A stretch of 64,000 nucleotides of DNA from Peribacillus cavernae (GTDB lineage Bacteria > Bacillota > Bacilli > Bacillales > DSM-1321). The DNA is taken from positions 210,168 to 274,167 of the forward strand of contig NZ_RYZZ01000005.1 in the NCBI RefSeq assembly GCF_003989135.1, written 5' to 3'. This document shows, piece after piece, positions 8,336-16,856 of this stretch; the first letter of the stretch is position 1; each line of letters opens with the position of its first letter. The notes beneath the pieces were generated by a model. The model was not told the origin of the DNA. It did no database searches and saw nothing but the letters and a program-made list of their open reading frames with translations. A program made the position numbers and the translations under genes.

Positions 8336-9264
8336 AGTTTATGCTCCCCCTTTATACTAATGCGTGGATCTATAACTCCATATAGGATATCGACAATAAA
8401 GACAACCCCAATAAATAACGCACTGTACATCAAAGTAACTCCCATAATGACGCTATAATCATTGACTAAGACAGACTTTGTAAATTGTTCGCCGAGACCA
8501 GGTACGGAGAAGATTTTCTCAATCACCAATGTCCCTGTCATAATCGCTACTGCTAAGGGGCCTAACATCGTTACGACAGGAATGATAGCGTTGCGTACGA
8601 TATGTCTGAAAACGACTGCTTTTTCACTAATTCCCTTTGCTCTAGCGGTTAAAATATAATCTTGCCCCAGCACTTCAAGCATCTCTGTTCTGATAAACCG
8701 AGCGACTGTCGCTATTACTGTCACCGATAGTGCCAATGAAGGCATAATAGTATATTCGTATCCTTGCCATAATGCTGCGGGCAACCATCCTAGTTTTACC
8801 CCAATAAAATATTGCATGAGTGCGGCAAAAACAAACGATGGGATCGACATTCCCAGTACAGCAATGGTCACAGAACCATAGTCTAGAAAACTATTATGAT
8901 GCAAGGCAGAAATAATACCCAGAGCCAAACCTGCCAGCGCTCCAAAAACAAGCGCTTGAAACCCAATCAGGGCAGATGGACCAATCCGTTCGCTAAGAAT
9001 TTCATTAACTGAACGTCCTTCGTATTGATAAGAAATCCCCAAATCTCCTGTCACTAGACTTCTTACATAGTTTACATACTGGATCGCCACTGGCTGATTA
9101 AGTCCATATTTCTCATTCATTAGCTCTAATTGCTGTTCGGATAACTTTTCTGGATCAGTAAATGGTGTACCTGGAAGGAGTTGCATGAGGAAAAAGGTGA
9201 TCGAAACAATAACAAAAAGTGTAATCAACATATAACCTAGACGTTTAGCGAAATAACCTTTCAA
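8332..9264 (-). CDS. oppB: Oligopeptide ABC transporter permease OppB (importer 1)
   Basis: A 310-residue permease with six predicted membrane helices and the coupling loop TARAKGISEKAVVFRH near 205-220. The start is TTG at 9264, preceded by GAGGTG. It is separated from oppA by about 95 bases that contain a hairpin (9323-9348), so the binding protein may be made in excess over the membrane parts. The end overlaps oppC by 4 bases. Confidence 0.9.
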   Translation of the reverse strand: MKGYFAKRLGYMLITLFVIVSITFFLMQLLPGTPFTDPEKLSEQQLELMNEKYGLNQPVAIQYVNYVRSLVTGDLGISYQYEGRSVNEILSERIGPSALIGFQALVFGALAGLALGIISALHHNSFLDYGSVTIAVLGMSIPSFVFAALMQYFIGVKLGWLPAALWQGYEYTIMPSLALSVTVIATVARFIRTEMLEVLGQDYILTARAKGISEKAVVFRHIVRNAIIPVVTMLGPLAVAIMTGTLVIEKIFSVPGLGEQFTKSVLVNDYSVIMGVTLMYSALFIGVVFIVDILYGVIDPRISIKGEHKL

Positions 9265-9310
9265 AACCGCACCTCGTTTCGCTTAGCTTTCAAATCGCTG
9301 CCCAATTCAA

Positions 9311-9348
9311 CAAAGAAAAAAGAAAGCCTGCTGAATGATACAGGCTTT
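9311..9348 (-). terminator. Hairpin between oppA and oppB, likely leaky terminator or mRNA stabiliser
   Basis: On the minus strand AAAGCCTG (from 9348) pairs with CAGGCTTT (to 9323) and is followed by TCTTTTTTCTTTG. It lies after the oppA stop and before oppB. In many importers such a hairpin raises the ratio of binding protein to permease; that role is inferred. Confidence 0.75.
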
Positions 9349-9360
9349 AGACCTGCTGCA

Positions 9361-11010
9361 CTATTTACCTTCTATGCGCGTCCACTTAAAGCTGAAATCC
9401 GGACCACTTGGGTGACGAACCAAACCTTTGATATTACTGCGTTGCAGGACAGCCAAACCTCGTTGATATAAAGGGGCAATAGCTGCATCTTCAAATAACA
9501 TTTTTTCGGCATCCAGCATCATTTGATACCTTTTCGCAGGATCATTTTCATTATTGATTTTCTCTACAAGGGCATCATAATCAGTGTTAGAGTAATCCAT
9601 ACGATTAGCTGAACCGTCTGTTACCCACATTCCAATATAGGTCATTGGATCAATATAGTCTGGTCCCCATGCTGAGATAACCATGTCATATTCCTTCGCT
9701 GATTCTAATTCATATCTTTGCTCTACGGGTACAAGCTTAATATCAACTGATAATTCTGGTAAATTCTTTTCTATTTGGCTTTTTAAATATTCAGCAGTCT
9801 TATCATTGCCTTCAACAGCAGAAACGGTTAGCGTAACCTTTACAGAATCCTGGCCAATTTCTTCTAGACCCTTCGCGAGGTACTTTTGTGCTTCTTTAAT
9901 GGTCCCGTGGTTAAAGTCCCCATTTAATTCGCGGAAACCTTTCCCATCCGGAGAAGAAGAGAAATCCTTTGGCACTAATCCATATAAAGGTAATGAGCCG
10001 TTGTTCAGAATTGTTTCAACATGGGCTTTTTTATCCCAACTCATGTCAATTGCACGCCGAATATTTTCATTGCCTAGCGCTTTATGGTTATGGTTGAAGC
10101 GCAGGAAGAAAATTTCTGAATCTGCTATAGACATAAAGTCTTTGTTGTCTTGATACTGATCTACGGAAGCAGAACTAAGATTGATACTATCAACCTCCTT
10201 GGTTTCATACAGATTTAACTGTGTTGCCGCTTCTTTGACTACAAATACATTAATTTCTGCTAATGTTACGTTGTCAGCATCCCAGTAATCAGGATTTTTT
10301 TTATATTTCCAGCTTGTATCATGTTTCCATTCCGAGAGCATAAATGGACCATTATATATTACATTGCTTGCTTCCAAAGCATATTTTTTTCCTTGACTCT
10401 CAACAAACTTTTGATTTTGCGGTAAGAAGGTGGGAAATGTTAGGAGTTGTCCGAGAAGAGGCGCAGGCTTAGCCAAGGTAACTTCAAGTGTCTTTTCATC
10501 AAGAGCCTTGACTCCCAGTTCTTCAACTGGCTTTTTTCCTTCCAGGATTTCAGTTGCATTCAGAATACTCGCTGTTTCAAACATACTTGCATAGTGTCCG
10601 GTTTCCTTAAAAACTCTCTGCCATGCGTAAACAAAGTCAGCAGCAGTTACAGGCTCACCATTACTCCAATTAGCATCACGCAGAGTGAAAGTGTGTACTA
10701 ATCCATCTTCACTAATCTGATCATCACTGGCCATGGCTAACTCTGGTTTATGCTCTTTTCCTAAACGATATAAGCCTTCATTCACGTTGCTCAAAACGGT
10801 AAAGGAAACATTATCGTGGGCATGCGCAGAGTCCATAGTTGGAATTTCAGAAGCTTCGACCATGTTTAATACTTGCTTCCCTTCAGATGTTTCTTTATTC
10901 TTGTTACTGTTTGAATCTGTCTCTTTCGCTGAATCGAAGTTACAACCAGTTAGTACCAAAACCACCATTGCCATTACTAGTAATACCTTCTTATTTAGTT
11001 GTTTGTTCAT
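9361..11010 (-). CDS. oppA: Oligopeptide-binding lipoprotein OppA (importer 1)
   Basis: A 549-residue extracellular solute-binding protein of family 5 that delivers peptides to OppBCDF. The signal peptide ends in a lipobox with Cys23 (LTGC), giving a lipid-anchored protein. The mature part begins with a low-complexity Ser/Asn/Lys-rich linker, then the SBP_bac_5 fold, including the GLVHTFTLRDANWSNGEPV segment near 95. The ATG follows AAGGGGTGA. It is the first gene of the oppABCDF group. The peptide preferred cannot be read from the sequence. Confidence 0.9.
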   Translation of the reverse strand: MNKQLNKKVLLVMAMVVLVLTGCNFDSAKETDSNSNKNKETSEGKQVLNMVEASEIPTMDSAHAHDNVSFTVLSNVNEGLYRLGKEHKPELAMASDDQISEDGLVHTFTLRDANWSNGEPVTAADFVYAWQRVFKETGHYASMFETASILNATEILEGKKPVEELGVKALDEKTLEVTLAKPAPLLGQLLTFPTFLPQNQKFVESQGKKYALEASNVIYNGPFMLSEWKHDTSWKYKKNPDYWDADNVTLAEINVFVVKEAATQLNLYETKEVDSINLSSASVDQYQDNKDFMSIADSEIFFLRFNHNHKALGNENIRRAIDMSWDKKAHVETILNNGSLPLYGLVPKDFSSSPDGKGFRELNGDFNHGTIKEAQKYLAKGLEEIGQDSVKVTLTVSAVEGNDKTAEYLKSQIEKNLPELSVDIKLVPVEQRYELESAKEYDMVISAWGPDYIDPMTYIGMWVTDGSANRMDYSNTDYDALVEKINNENDPAKRYQMMLDAEKMLFEDAAIAPLYQRGLAVLQRSNIKGLVRHPSGPDFSFKWTRIEGK

Positions 11011-11389
11011 AAAATCACCCCTTTTTTCAAACTTTTCTGAAATCTATTTGTACTTACATTCTACCACATAACCTTTAAGTAAAGTGCTTTAATTCCCAAA
11101 TATTAGATTTTCAAAATAGTAAATAGGGTATAATAACACTTCCTCTACCCATGAAGTTGACAATCGGTTGTTTTGCTTAACAAATGATCATCCACATTCG
11201 CTTCCCCTTCTTATTTGCAGATACCTTCCTATTATTATTTTCCATGATCCTCTCCTGGAATATATACTGGCTGTCCACCTGAAATATTCGCTCTTTTTTG
11301 AGAGGGCTTACAGGTTTTAAAGATTTTTCCGAACGAGAAAGCCCAATGTTAGAGAATATAACTTTAGTAAATACCGGAAAGTAAAGCAT
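11011..11389. other. Intergenic region upstream of oppA
   Basis: It holds the presumed oppA promoter, but no convincing -35/-10 pair stands out; TAGAAT on the minus strand near 11061 is the best -10 candidate. A minus-strand frame of 22 codons starting at 11245, after AGGAGAGG, begins MENNNRKVSANKK; it is too short to judge and matches nothing I recognise. The end toward 11389 is probably decayed pdxK sequence. Confidence 0.3.
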
Positions 11390-11750
11390 GAAAGTCATCT
11401 GCTGAGAAGATCCATGAATTAGGGACAAAGTATGTGCTGATTAAAGGCGGAAGCAAGCTTGAACATGAACTGGCAATCGACCTATTGTATGATGGGGAGA
11501 CCTTTGAAATACTTGAATCTGAACGTATTAATACAACATATATACATAGAGCAGGCTGCACTTATTCAGCAGCAAGCACTGCCGAACTGGCTAAAGGAAA
11601 GCCTGTCCGTGAATCGATTTATCTCGCAAAGGAATTTATTACAGAAGCAATCCGCCATTCCTGGAAATTAAATGAATATGTCGGCCCACTATGCACAGCG
11701 CTTATCGTACTTACGGTGCAGGCAGATTAGACTCGTCGGACAAATTGTAA
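11390..11750 (+). pseudogene. pdxK: Remnant of pyridoxine/hydroxymethylpyrimidine kinase (pdxK/thiD-like)
   Basis: Only the last third of a PfkB/ThiD-type kinase is left. The frame from about 11393 reads KIHELGTKYVLIKGG, then the HxAGCTYSA catalytic segment and the AELAKGKPV helix of this family. The first 160 or so codons are missing and a TGA lies just upstream in frame. The anion-hole motif normally reads HGAGCT but is HRAGCT here. Near 11690-11697 the frame shifts: the family-like tail (HSAYRTYGAGRLDS) continues in another frame to a TAA at 11748-11750. The gene is therefore broken by truncation, frameshift and substitution. Confidence 0.8.
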
Positions 11751-12116
11751 AATAGAAAAACACAGGCTGTATTAAAAAAGTGAAAGTTATTCTGGTCTTA
11801 AGATGCTGGTATAAATGCCAGCCTTTTTTTCAGGATTCGCCTTTTTTGGAAAGCCTCTTTGTTGTTGGCTTTCATTTTTACAAAGGAGGATCGGCTCAAC
11901 TTTTCGCTTTTTGGTCAGCTTTTTAGTAAGATTGTATAGAGATTGTTCTATCGCGTATTAACGGACGATAATGTCCCTACTTCAATACTTAGAAGAGGCT
12001 GCGAAAGTTTTGTGGGGACCACTGACCGTAAATTCCCGATTTGTTCAACTAACCATCATTGGGGCCCACAGATGGAAGTTTCACTTTATTTGGTGTCAGC
12101 AGAGGAGGAAATTTAG
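11751..12116. other. Intergenic region before yojF
   Basis: Apart from the terminator at 11805-11830 I see no gene. A segment near 11940-11975 (GATTGT, then TAACGGACGATAATGTCC) resembles one near 13307-13325 (GATTGT, then TAACGGACAGTAG), so both may be pieces of a short dispersed repeat. The yojF ribosome binding site GAGGAGG lies at about 12102-12108. Confidence 0.35.
11805..11830 (+). terminator. Rho-independent terminator after the pdxK remnant
   Basis: GCTGG (11805-11809) pairs with CCAGC (11818-11822) around an eight-base AT-rich loop, followed by seven T. Confidence 0.75.
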
Positions 12117-12464
12117 ATGAAAGCTATTGACCGTGCGGAGGTGCAGCAGAAAATTAATTCGTTTGCCGAAGCCGATGTGTATTTGCATTTGGAAACGACA
12201 AACGGCGCTTACGCCACCCATAATGATGAATCCTTTTTCTCGGCGGGTGCTTATATCCGTAATGCACTGATCCGTTATGAGCATGGCAAGATTGTCGGCG
12301 ACGGACCCTTTCGAGTCGGCTTGAAGCTCGAAATCGGCTGGGTTTATGGAGAAGGCCTGACCCATTTTGAAATAGATGACCAGGGTAGACTATTGCTTGC
12401 AGGATTGGATTTTACCGGGAAACTCGCGGTTGCCCTGCAAATCAGTCCAAGTCCTTTTGAATAG
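12117..12464 (+). CDS. yojF: YojF family protein (DUF1806), partner of BshB2
   Basis: A 115-residue protein matching the YojF family, which in Bacillus lies directly before the bacillithiol deacetylase gene bshB2 (yojG), as it does here. Its biochemical role is not established; a supporting role for BshB2 is inferred from constant linkage. It shows no signal peptide or membrane segment. The ATG follows GAGGAGG. About 97 bases separate it from bshB2. Confidence 0.85.
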   Translation: MKAIDRAEVQQKINSFAEADVYLHLETTNGAYATHNDESFFSAGAYIRNALIRYEHGKIVGDGPFRVGLKLEIGWVYGEGLTHFEIDDQGRLLLAGLDFTGKLAVALQISPSPFE

Positions 12465-12561
12465 AAACGCGGAAGCGCCCTGTAAAAAGGAACGTCAACT
12501 AACACCAGTCCTATGGAAAAAGTTGAACTTTTATTCAAAGTAAGAAAGGAGCACAACCGGC

Positions 12562-13233
12562 ATGGAAAAAGAACGTCATGTCTTAGTTATCTTCCCTCAT
12601 CCGGATGATGAGGCTTTTGGAGTTTCAGGTACAATTGCGTTAAATATTGAAAACGGAACGCCTGTCACCTATGCTTGCCTGACATTGGGTGAAATGGGAC
12701 GCAATTTAGGGAACCCTCCGTTTGCGACAAGGGAGAGCCTGCCAAAAATTCGCAGGCAGGAGCTTGTTGACGCAGCCAATGCTCTTGGCATCCAGGATCT
12801 GCGAATGCTTGGACTGCGTGATAAAACAGTGGAATTTGAGGATGATGAAGAGCTGACAGGAAAGATTTCGGCCTTTATCGACGAACTAAATCCTTCACTG
12901 ATTATCACCTTTTATCCGGGATACAGTGTCCACCCTGATCATGAAGCCACCGGCAGGGCAGTAGTCCGCGCCGTTGAACGCATTGCCCCGGAAGAACGGC
13001 CAAAGCTGCATTGCGTCGCCTTTTCCAACAATAGCCTGGCAGAGCTGGGTGAACCGGAAATTATTAATGATGTAACAGCTGTCGAGGATAAAAAGATTGC
13101 CGCCATTAAAGCCCATCGATCACAAACAGAATCGATGGTCGCAACCTGGGCGGAAAAAATGCAAAGCCAGGATCCAGCAATGCTTACCTGGATTCGAAAA
13201 GAACGATTCTGGCCTTATAAGTGGAAAAGGTAA
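12562..13233 (+). CDS. bshB2: BshB2, N-acetylglucosaminyl-malate deacetylase of bacillithiol synthesis
   Basis: A 223-residue LmbE/PIG-L family zinc deacetylase that removes acetate from GlcNAc-malate, the second step of bacillithiol formation. The zinc motif HPDDE is at 13-17, and HPDHEA at 124-129 provides the third ligand and active-site histidine. The ATG at 12562 follows GAAAGGAG. It is linked with yojF upstream, as in Bacillus, and ends at a strong terminator. BshA and BshC are not in this window. Confidence 0.92.
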   Translation: MEKERHVLVIFPHPDDEAFGVSGTIALNIENGTPVTYACLTLGEMGRNLGNPPFATRESLPKIRRQELVDAANALGIQDLRMLGLRDKTVEFEDDEELTGKISAFIDELNPSLIITFYPGYSVHPDHEATGRAVVRAVERIAPEERPKLHCVAFSNNSLAELGEPEIINDVTAVEDKKIAAIKAHRSQTESMVATWAEKMQSQDPAMLTWIRKERFWPYKWKR

Positions 13234-13246
13234 TTCAGGTTTTACC

Positions 13247-13297
13247 AGGCAATATGGAAGAGGGAGGAAACCTGCCTCTATCCATATTGCCTTTTAA
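13247..13297 (+). terminator. Rho-independent terminator of yojF-bshB2
   Basis: AGGCAATATGGA (13247-13258) is perfectly complementary to TCCATATTGCCT (13281-13292), and T-rich sequence follows. An inner AGAGG/CCTCT pairing lengthens the stem. Confidence 0.9.
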
Positions 13298-13390
13298 TTT
13301 TTATGGATTGTGCACTAACGGACAGTAGTTAGCTATTTTTATTCATTACAGTTCAGCTTATTAAACCCAACTTTTATTCCACTTTTTCCA

Positions 13391-13423
13391 TAAAAAAATC
13401 CACCTGCCTAATAGCAAGCGGAT
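13391..13423 (-). terminator. Probable terminator of the sugar dehydrogenase gene
   Basis: On the minus strand ATCCGCTTGC (from 13423) pairs with GCAGGTGGAT (to 13398) through ten positions with two G-U pairs, followed by a run of T. It lies about 90 bases after the stop at 13513. Confidence 0.65.
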
Positions 13424-13512
13424 AAAAAGGGGGATTACTATGGAAAAATCATCATGGTTATAGTATGTCCCCCGTTTTGCTTCTCTATACTTCTTTTTAA
13501 AAAGTATTTTTC

Positions 13513-14610
13513 TTACAGAGATGATAACGGAATCCTGTAAAGTTTATCATCTTTTTGATCCGGGTTTCCTCTTCCATCGGTGTTATTGCTTACAAAATAT
13601 AAATAGTCCCCATCCATTAAGACATCGCGGATTCTACCTGCACCTGTAAATACATTCGATACTTCTCCTTTGTTGAGATCAAAGGCCTTAACTGCTTCTC
13701 CTCTTAACGCCGCTGCATATAGAATGCCTTCATGATAGGCAATTCCAGACGGCGCCCAGGTAGTTGACCCAGAATGGAAGATTGGGGTTTCCATCCCGGC
13801 TTTCTTTTCATCCCCTGTGATAAGCGGCCAGCCATAGTTATCTCCGGCGGTGATTTTGTTGATCTCATCGTGGGCTGAGGGGCCATGCTCGCTGCTGTAC
13901 AGTTGGCCCTTCTCACCCCAGGCAAGCCCCTGGGGATTTCGATGGCCAAGTGAGTAAATATAAGAATTCGGGAACGGATTATCTTCAGGAACGCTGCCAT
14001 CCAGGTTCAGGCGCAAAATTTTTCCGCCAAGAGAACTTTTGTCCTGGGCGATTTCATCTTCGCGGGCATCACCTGTTGTAGCGTATAACTTGTTATCAGG
14101 ACCGATCTTCATCCTGCCCCCGTGGTGGTAATCTCCGCTTGGGATTCCGTCCAGGAGCAGTCTTTTTTCAATCCACTGCTGATTATCGTGTTGCAGCACG
14201 ACAATCCGGTTTACTGATTTTCCGTTTTGTTCATACGTATAATAAGCAAAGGCTTCTTTGCTTTTTTCAAAATCAGGCGCAAGCACAAAGCCAAGCAGGC
14301 CTGCTTCCGGTTTATCTGATAGTTTTTCCTTCAAAGCCACCTTGTTACGGGTCATCTTATTATTTTCCCATGTCACAATGGCCCCGACTCTTTCAGACAT
14401 ATAAAAGGTATCATTGATTTTTTGTATCGACCATGGAACATTAAGCTTGGTCAGCAGTACCTCTGCATTACCTTGCTTTGCCGAATCTCCTGATGTTTCA
14501 ACAGATTCCGACTTACCCTTCTCCATCTCATTTTGTGGATTTCCTGAGCACCCACTGACCAACATAAACATAAAAACCGGAACTAGATACTTCCTAACCA
14601 CAAAACTCAC
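13513..14610 (-). CDS. PQQ-type soluble aldose/glucose dehydrogenase family lipoprotein
   Basis: A 365-residue exported beta-propeller of the GSDH (glucose/sorbosone dehydrogenase) family. The signal peptide has a lipobox LVSGC (Cys21). Family marks are NVPWSIQK near 57, DYHHGGRMKIGPDNKLYATTGD near 160-180, HRNPQGLAWG near 225, SEHGPSAHDEIN near 240 and NYGWPLI near 260. Known relatives use PQQ and calcium to oxidise sugars, but many Bacillus homologues have no known electron acceptor and the organism may not make PQQ. It is a single gene with no partner nearby. Confidence 0.85.
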   Translation of the reverse strand: MSFVVRKYLVPVFMFMLVSGCSGNPQNEMEKGKSESVETSGDSAKQGNAEVLLTKLNVPWSIQKINDTFYMSERVGAIVTWENNKMTRNKVALKEKLSDKPEAGLLGFVLAPDFEKSKEAFAYYTYEQNGKSVNRIVVLQHDNQQWIEKRLLLDGIPSGDYHHGGRMKIGPDNKLYATTGDAREDEIAQDKSSLGGKILRLNLDGSVPEDNPFPNSYIYSLGHRNPQGLAWGEKGQLYSSEHGPSAHDEINKITAGDNYGWPLITGDEKKAGMETPIFHSGSTTWAPSGIAYHEGILYAAALRGEAVKAFDLNKGEVSNVFTGAGRIRDVLMDGDYLYFVSNNTDGRGNPDQKDDKLYRIPLSSL

Positions 14611-14685
14611 TCCTTTATATTTTGGAAGCGGTATGTGATGACCACCTTAAGCTGTTTTTTATCTGCCGCTTTCTATGCCTACAGT

Positions 14686-15546
14686 CTAACCTTTTAAAAC
14701 TTTATTTATTGCATTGGCTACGCCATTTTCATCATTTGTATCAGTAATAAATTCACATATATTTTTAATTTTCGTTGGTGCATTGCCCATTGCAACCGAA
14801 CGCCCGACCCGCTCAAGCATGGAGACATCATTGAAATTATCGCCTATTGCCATGGCCTCGGTTAATGAACCACCACGTTCTTTTACATACTTTTCTAAAG
14901 CGATTCCCTTCTGTGCATCCCTGCTCGTAATTTCAAGGTTTTCCCGGCCCGATGAACTGACCGCTAGATGATTATTCTCCTTTAATGCACTTGCCGTATC
15001 TCCAAGTTTTTGAAGATCATTTGAGAAAATTAAAAACTTGTAATATTCGATTTCAGATATACTTAAAAGCTTTTCATAGTCTTCAATCGATTTAATATGG
15101 CTGACAGTCACCCGCTGCCGTGCCTGCTCGGTCACCTTCAGAGGATCTAAGTCAGGATTTGCTGTCAAGAGAATGTCAACCAATGTGGCCAGCGATTTCT
15201 CGTAGTTTTTTGTATACGTCCCATCGTTTGTATAAATTTCGAAATAAATGCCTTCATTCTCCAAGTACTGTATCACTGATTTTACGGTATCCGGATCCAT
15301 GGGGTTTGAAGCTGCAAGCGCCCCGTCTTTTGTATACACCACTGCGCCATTCACGCAAATAACGGGACACTCTAAGTTTGCCTCATCCAGGGCAAAGCGC
15401 GCCTCCTGAAAGGATCTTCCTGTCGCAATGATTACTTCCACGCCTTGATTCTGGGCACGTTCGATAGCCTCTTTATTTTCTTTACTTACCTTTTGATCTT
15501 TATTTAACAATGTTCCATCCATATCACTGACAATGTATTGAACCAA
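14686..15546 (-). CDS. Cof-type HAD phosphatase
   Basis: A cytoplasmic HAD hydrolase of subclass IIB, about 286 residues. The nucleophile motif DMDGTLL lies near residues 8-14, and IATGRSF, then GDNFNDVSML, supply the other catalytic parts. The closely related Cof/YkrA-type proteins dephosphorylate sugar phosphates, flavin or PLP; the substrate here is unknown. I prefer the TTG at 15546, because GAGGTG sits six bases before it; an in-frame GTG at 15555 would overlap that ribosome binding site. Confidence 0.88.
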   Translation of the reverse strand: MVQYIVSDMDGTLLNKDQKVSKENKEAIERAQNQGVEVIIATGRSFQEARFALDEANLECPVICVNGAVVYTKDGALAASNPMDPDTVKSVIQYLENEGIYFEIYTNDGTYTKNYEKSLATLVDILLTANPDLDPLKVTEQARQRVTVSHIKSIEDYEKLLSISEIEYYKFLIFSNDLQKLGDTASALKENNHLAVSSSGRENLEITSRDAQKGIALEKYVKERGGSLTEAMAIGDNFNDVSMLERVGRSVAMGNAPTKIKNICEFITDTNDENGVANAINKVLKG

Positions 15547-15698
15547 CGGTAACACCTCTATTTCTTTGCATTTGAACTCTCATAGTTTAGCCAACCTGCT
15601 ATACAGCTAAACTTTTTTGCCTGTTTTATAGGCCGCGTTTAAGTTGTAATCATATCACAACGAATCGTTGTTCATAAAACAAGAAACTTTTATGTTTT

Positions 15699-15749
15699 AC
15701 TATCCAAGATTTAATTTTCACTATCCAAACTGGAACATTTACTATCCAA
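15699..15749. repeat. Three ACTATCCAA repeats spaced exactly 21 bases
   Basis: ACTATCCAA occurs at 15699-15707, 15720-15728 and 15741-15749, each 21 bases from the next and mostly preceded by T-rich sequence. The spacing equals two helical turns. The array lies 150-200 bases upstream of the HAD gene and after the aldo/keto reductase gene. It may be a protein-binding array or a decayed tandem repeat. Confidence 0.6.
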
Positions 15750-15767
15750 ATCGGCTTTGCCCCCATT

Positions 15768-15799
15768 AAATGAAAAACAGCCTGAAGATTTCAGACTGT
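15768..15799 (-). terminator. Rho-independent terminator of the aldo/keto reductase gene
   Basis: On the minus strand ACAGTCTGAA (from 15799) pairs with TTCAGGCTGT (to 15777), with a three-base loop and one G-U pair, followed by TTTTCATTT. Confidence 0.85.
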
Positions 15800-15809
15800 T
15801 ATTATTGGT

Positions 15810-16709
15810 TTAGTCAACATCTTTCCCGCGGGAACTTACCCAGATTTCATACCATTGTTCACGATTCATTTGAAGTGATATCGAATTCACTGCGCTCTGT
15901 ATCCGCTCTATTTTTCCGGAACCGGCAATCGGCATGATATTTGCAGGATGATGCATTAACCATGCATACATCACTTCATCTATAGTTGATGTACCCAGTT
16001 CTTCAGCGACTTTTTGTAAAGTGGACCTCACCCGGGAAGGATTTTCTTCCTGGTTGTTGAAGACGGCTCCACGATTGAGGGGAGACCAGGCCATTGGCGG
16101 CATTTTCTTCTCGATACACTGGTCAACCACACCATTCTCAAAATGGTCGCGATACATGACAGAAAGTTCCACCTGGTTTGTCACAAGCGGCACATCTAAA
16201 TAAGCCTCCAGCATATTCACTTGAGATGGCAGAAAGTTCGAAACGCCAAAATGTTTAACCTTACCATCCTTTTTCAAGCTTGAGAATGCTTCAGCCACCT
16301 CTTCAGGATTAGTCAAAACATCAGGGCGGTGAATGAGCAATACGTCTATGTAATCTGTTCTAAGCTTTGTCAAAGAACGTTCTGTGGATTCAATAATATG
16401 TTCCTTGCTTGAATCATAGTGGTTTAAGCGGAAACTATTTTCATCATTGGCAAGCTTGATACCGCATTTGGTGACAATCTCTATTTTCCCGCGAAGCTCC
16501 GGCTTTAAGGAGAGCGCGTTTCCGAAAAGCTCCTCACATGTATATTTGCCGTATATGCTTGCTGTATCTATCGTCGTGATTCCCAATTCAAGGCATTGTT
16601 CAAGCAGTCCGAGCGTTTGCTGACCTGTGTAATTCCAATCAGCTAATCTCCAGTGTCCATGAATGATCCGCGAAAATTGCAAATCATCGTGAAGCTGAAT
16701 TCTCTCCAT
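15810..16709 (-). CDS. Aldo/keto reductase (YdhF-like)
   Basis: A 299-residue NADPH-dependent oxidoreductase with the TIM-barrel aldo/keto reductase fold. The catalytic set is visible: Asp and Tyr in DTASIYGKYT near 47-56, Lys in VTKCGI near 83 and His in LLIHRPD near 126. Overall it resembles the YdhF group. The ATG is preceded by GGAGAGG. It is a single gene between two terminators. The substrate is unknown. Confidence 0.88.
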   Translation of the reverse strand: MERIQLHDDLQFSRIIHGHWRLADWNYTGQQTLGLLEQCLELGITTIDTASIYGKYTCEELFGNALSLKPELRGKIEIVTKCGIKLANDENSFRLNHYDSSKEHIIESTERSLTKLRTDYIDVLLIHRPDVLTNPEEVAEAFSSLKKDGKVKHFGVSNFLPSQVNMLEAYLDVPLVTNQVELSVMYRDHFENGVVDQCIEKKMPPMAWSPLNRGAVFNNQEENPSRVRSTLQKVAEELGTSTIDEVMYAWLMHHPANIMPIAGSGKIERIQSAVNSISLQMNREQWYEIWVSSRGKDVD

Positions 16710-16807
16710 GTAAGCACCTCTCCTTTTTCTATTATCTTTGGCTCATCTTTTATTTTATCATAGCGAAAACCAAACACATAAGCGGAGCAACCTTGTATCG
16801 GGCAAAT

Positions 16808-16846
16808 AAAAAGAAAAGCTGACCCCGGTTTAATCGGCTGTCAGCT
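16808..16846 (-). terminator. Rho-independent terminator after the tandem P-loop gene
   Basis: AGCTGAC (16817-16823) pairs with GTCAGCT (16840-16846). On the minus strand the stem is followed by TTTCTTTTTATT. Confidence 0.8.
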
Positions 16847-16856
16847 CTATACAATG

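Noticed and set aside
7938-8360. 140-codon plus-strand open frame over oppC and oppB
   Set aside because: It is antisense to two conserved permease genes and has no protein-like domain pattern.
9683-10153. 156-codon plus-strand open frame inside oppA
   Set aside because: It is antisense to a well-supported gene, has no ribosome binding site of note and resembles no protein family.
11177-11428. 83-codon minus-strand open frame upstream of oppA
   Set aside because: It overlaps the pdxK remnant and has no family resemblance; only the last 22 codons follow a plausible ribosome binding site.
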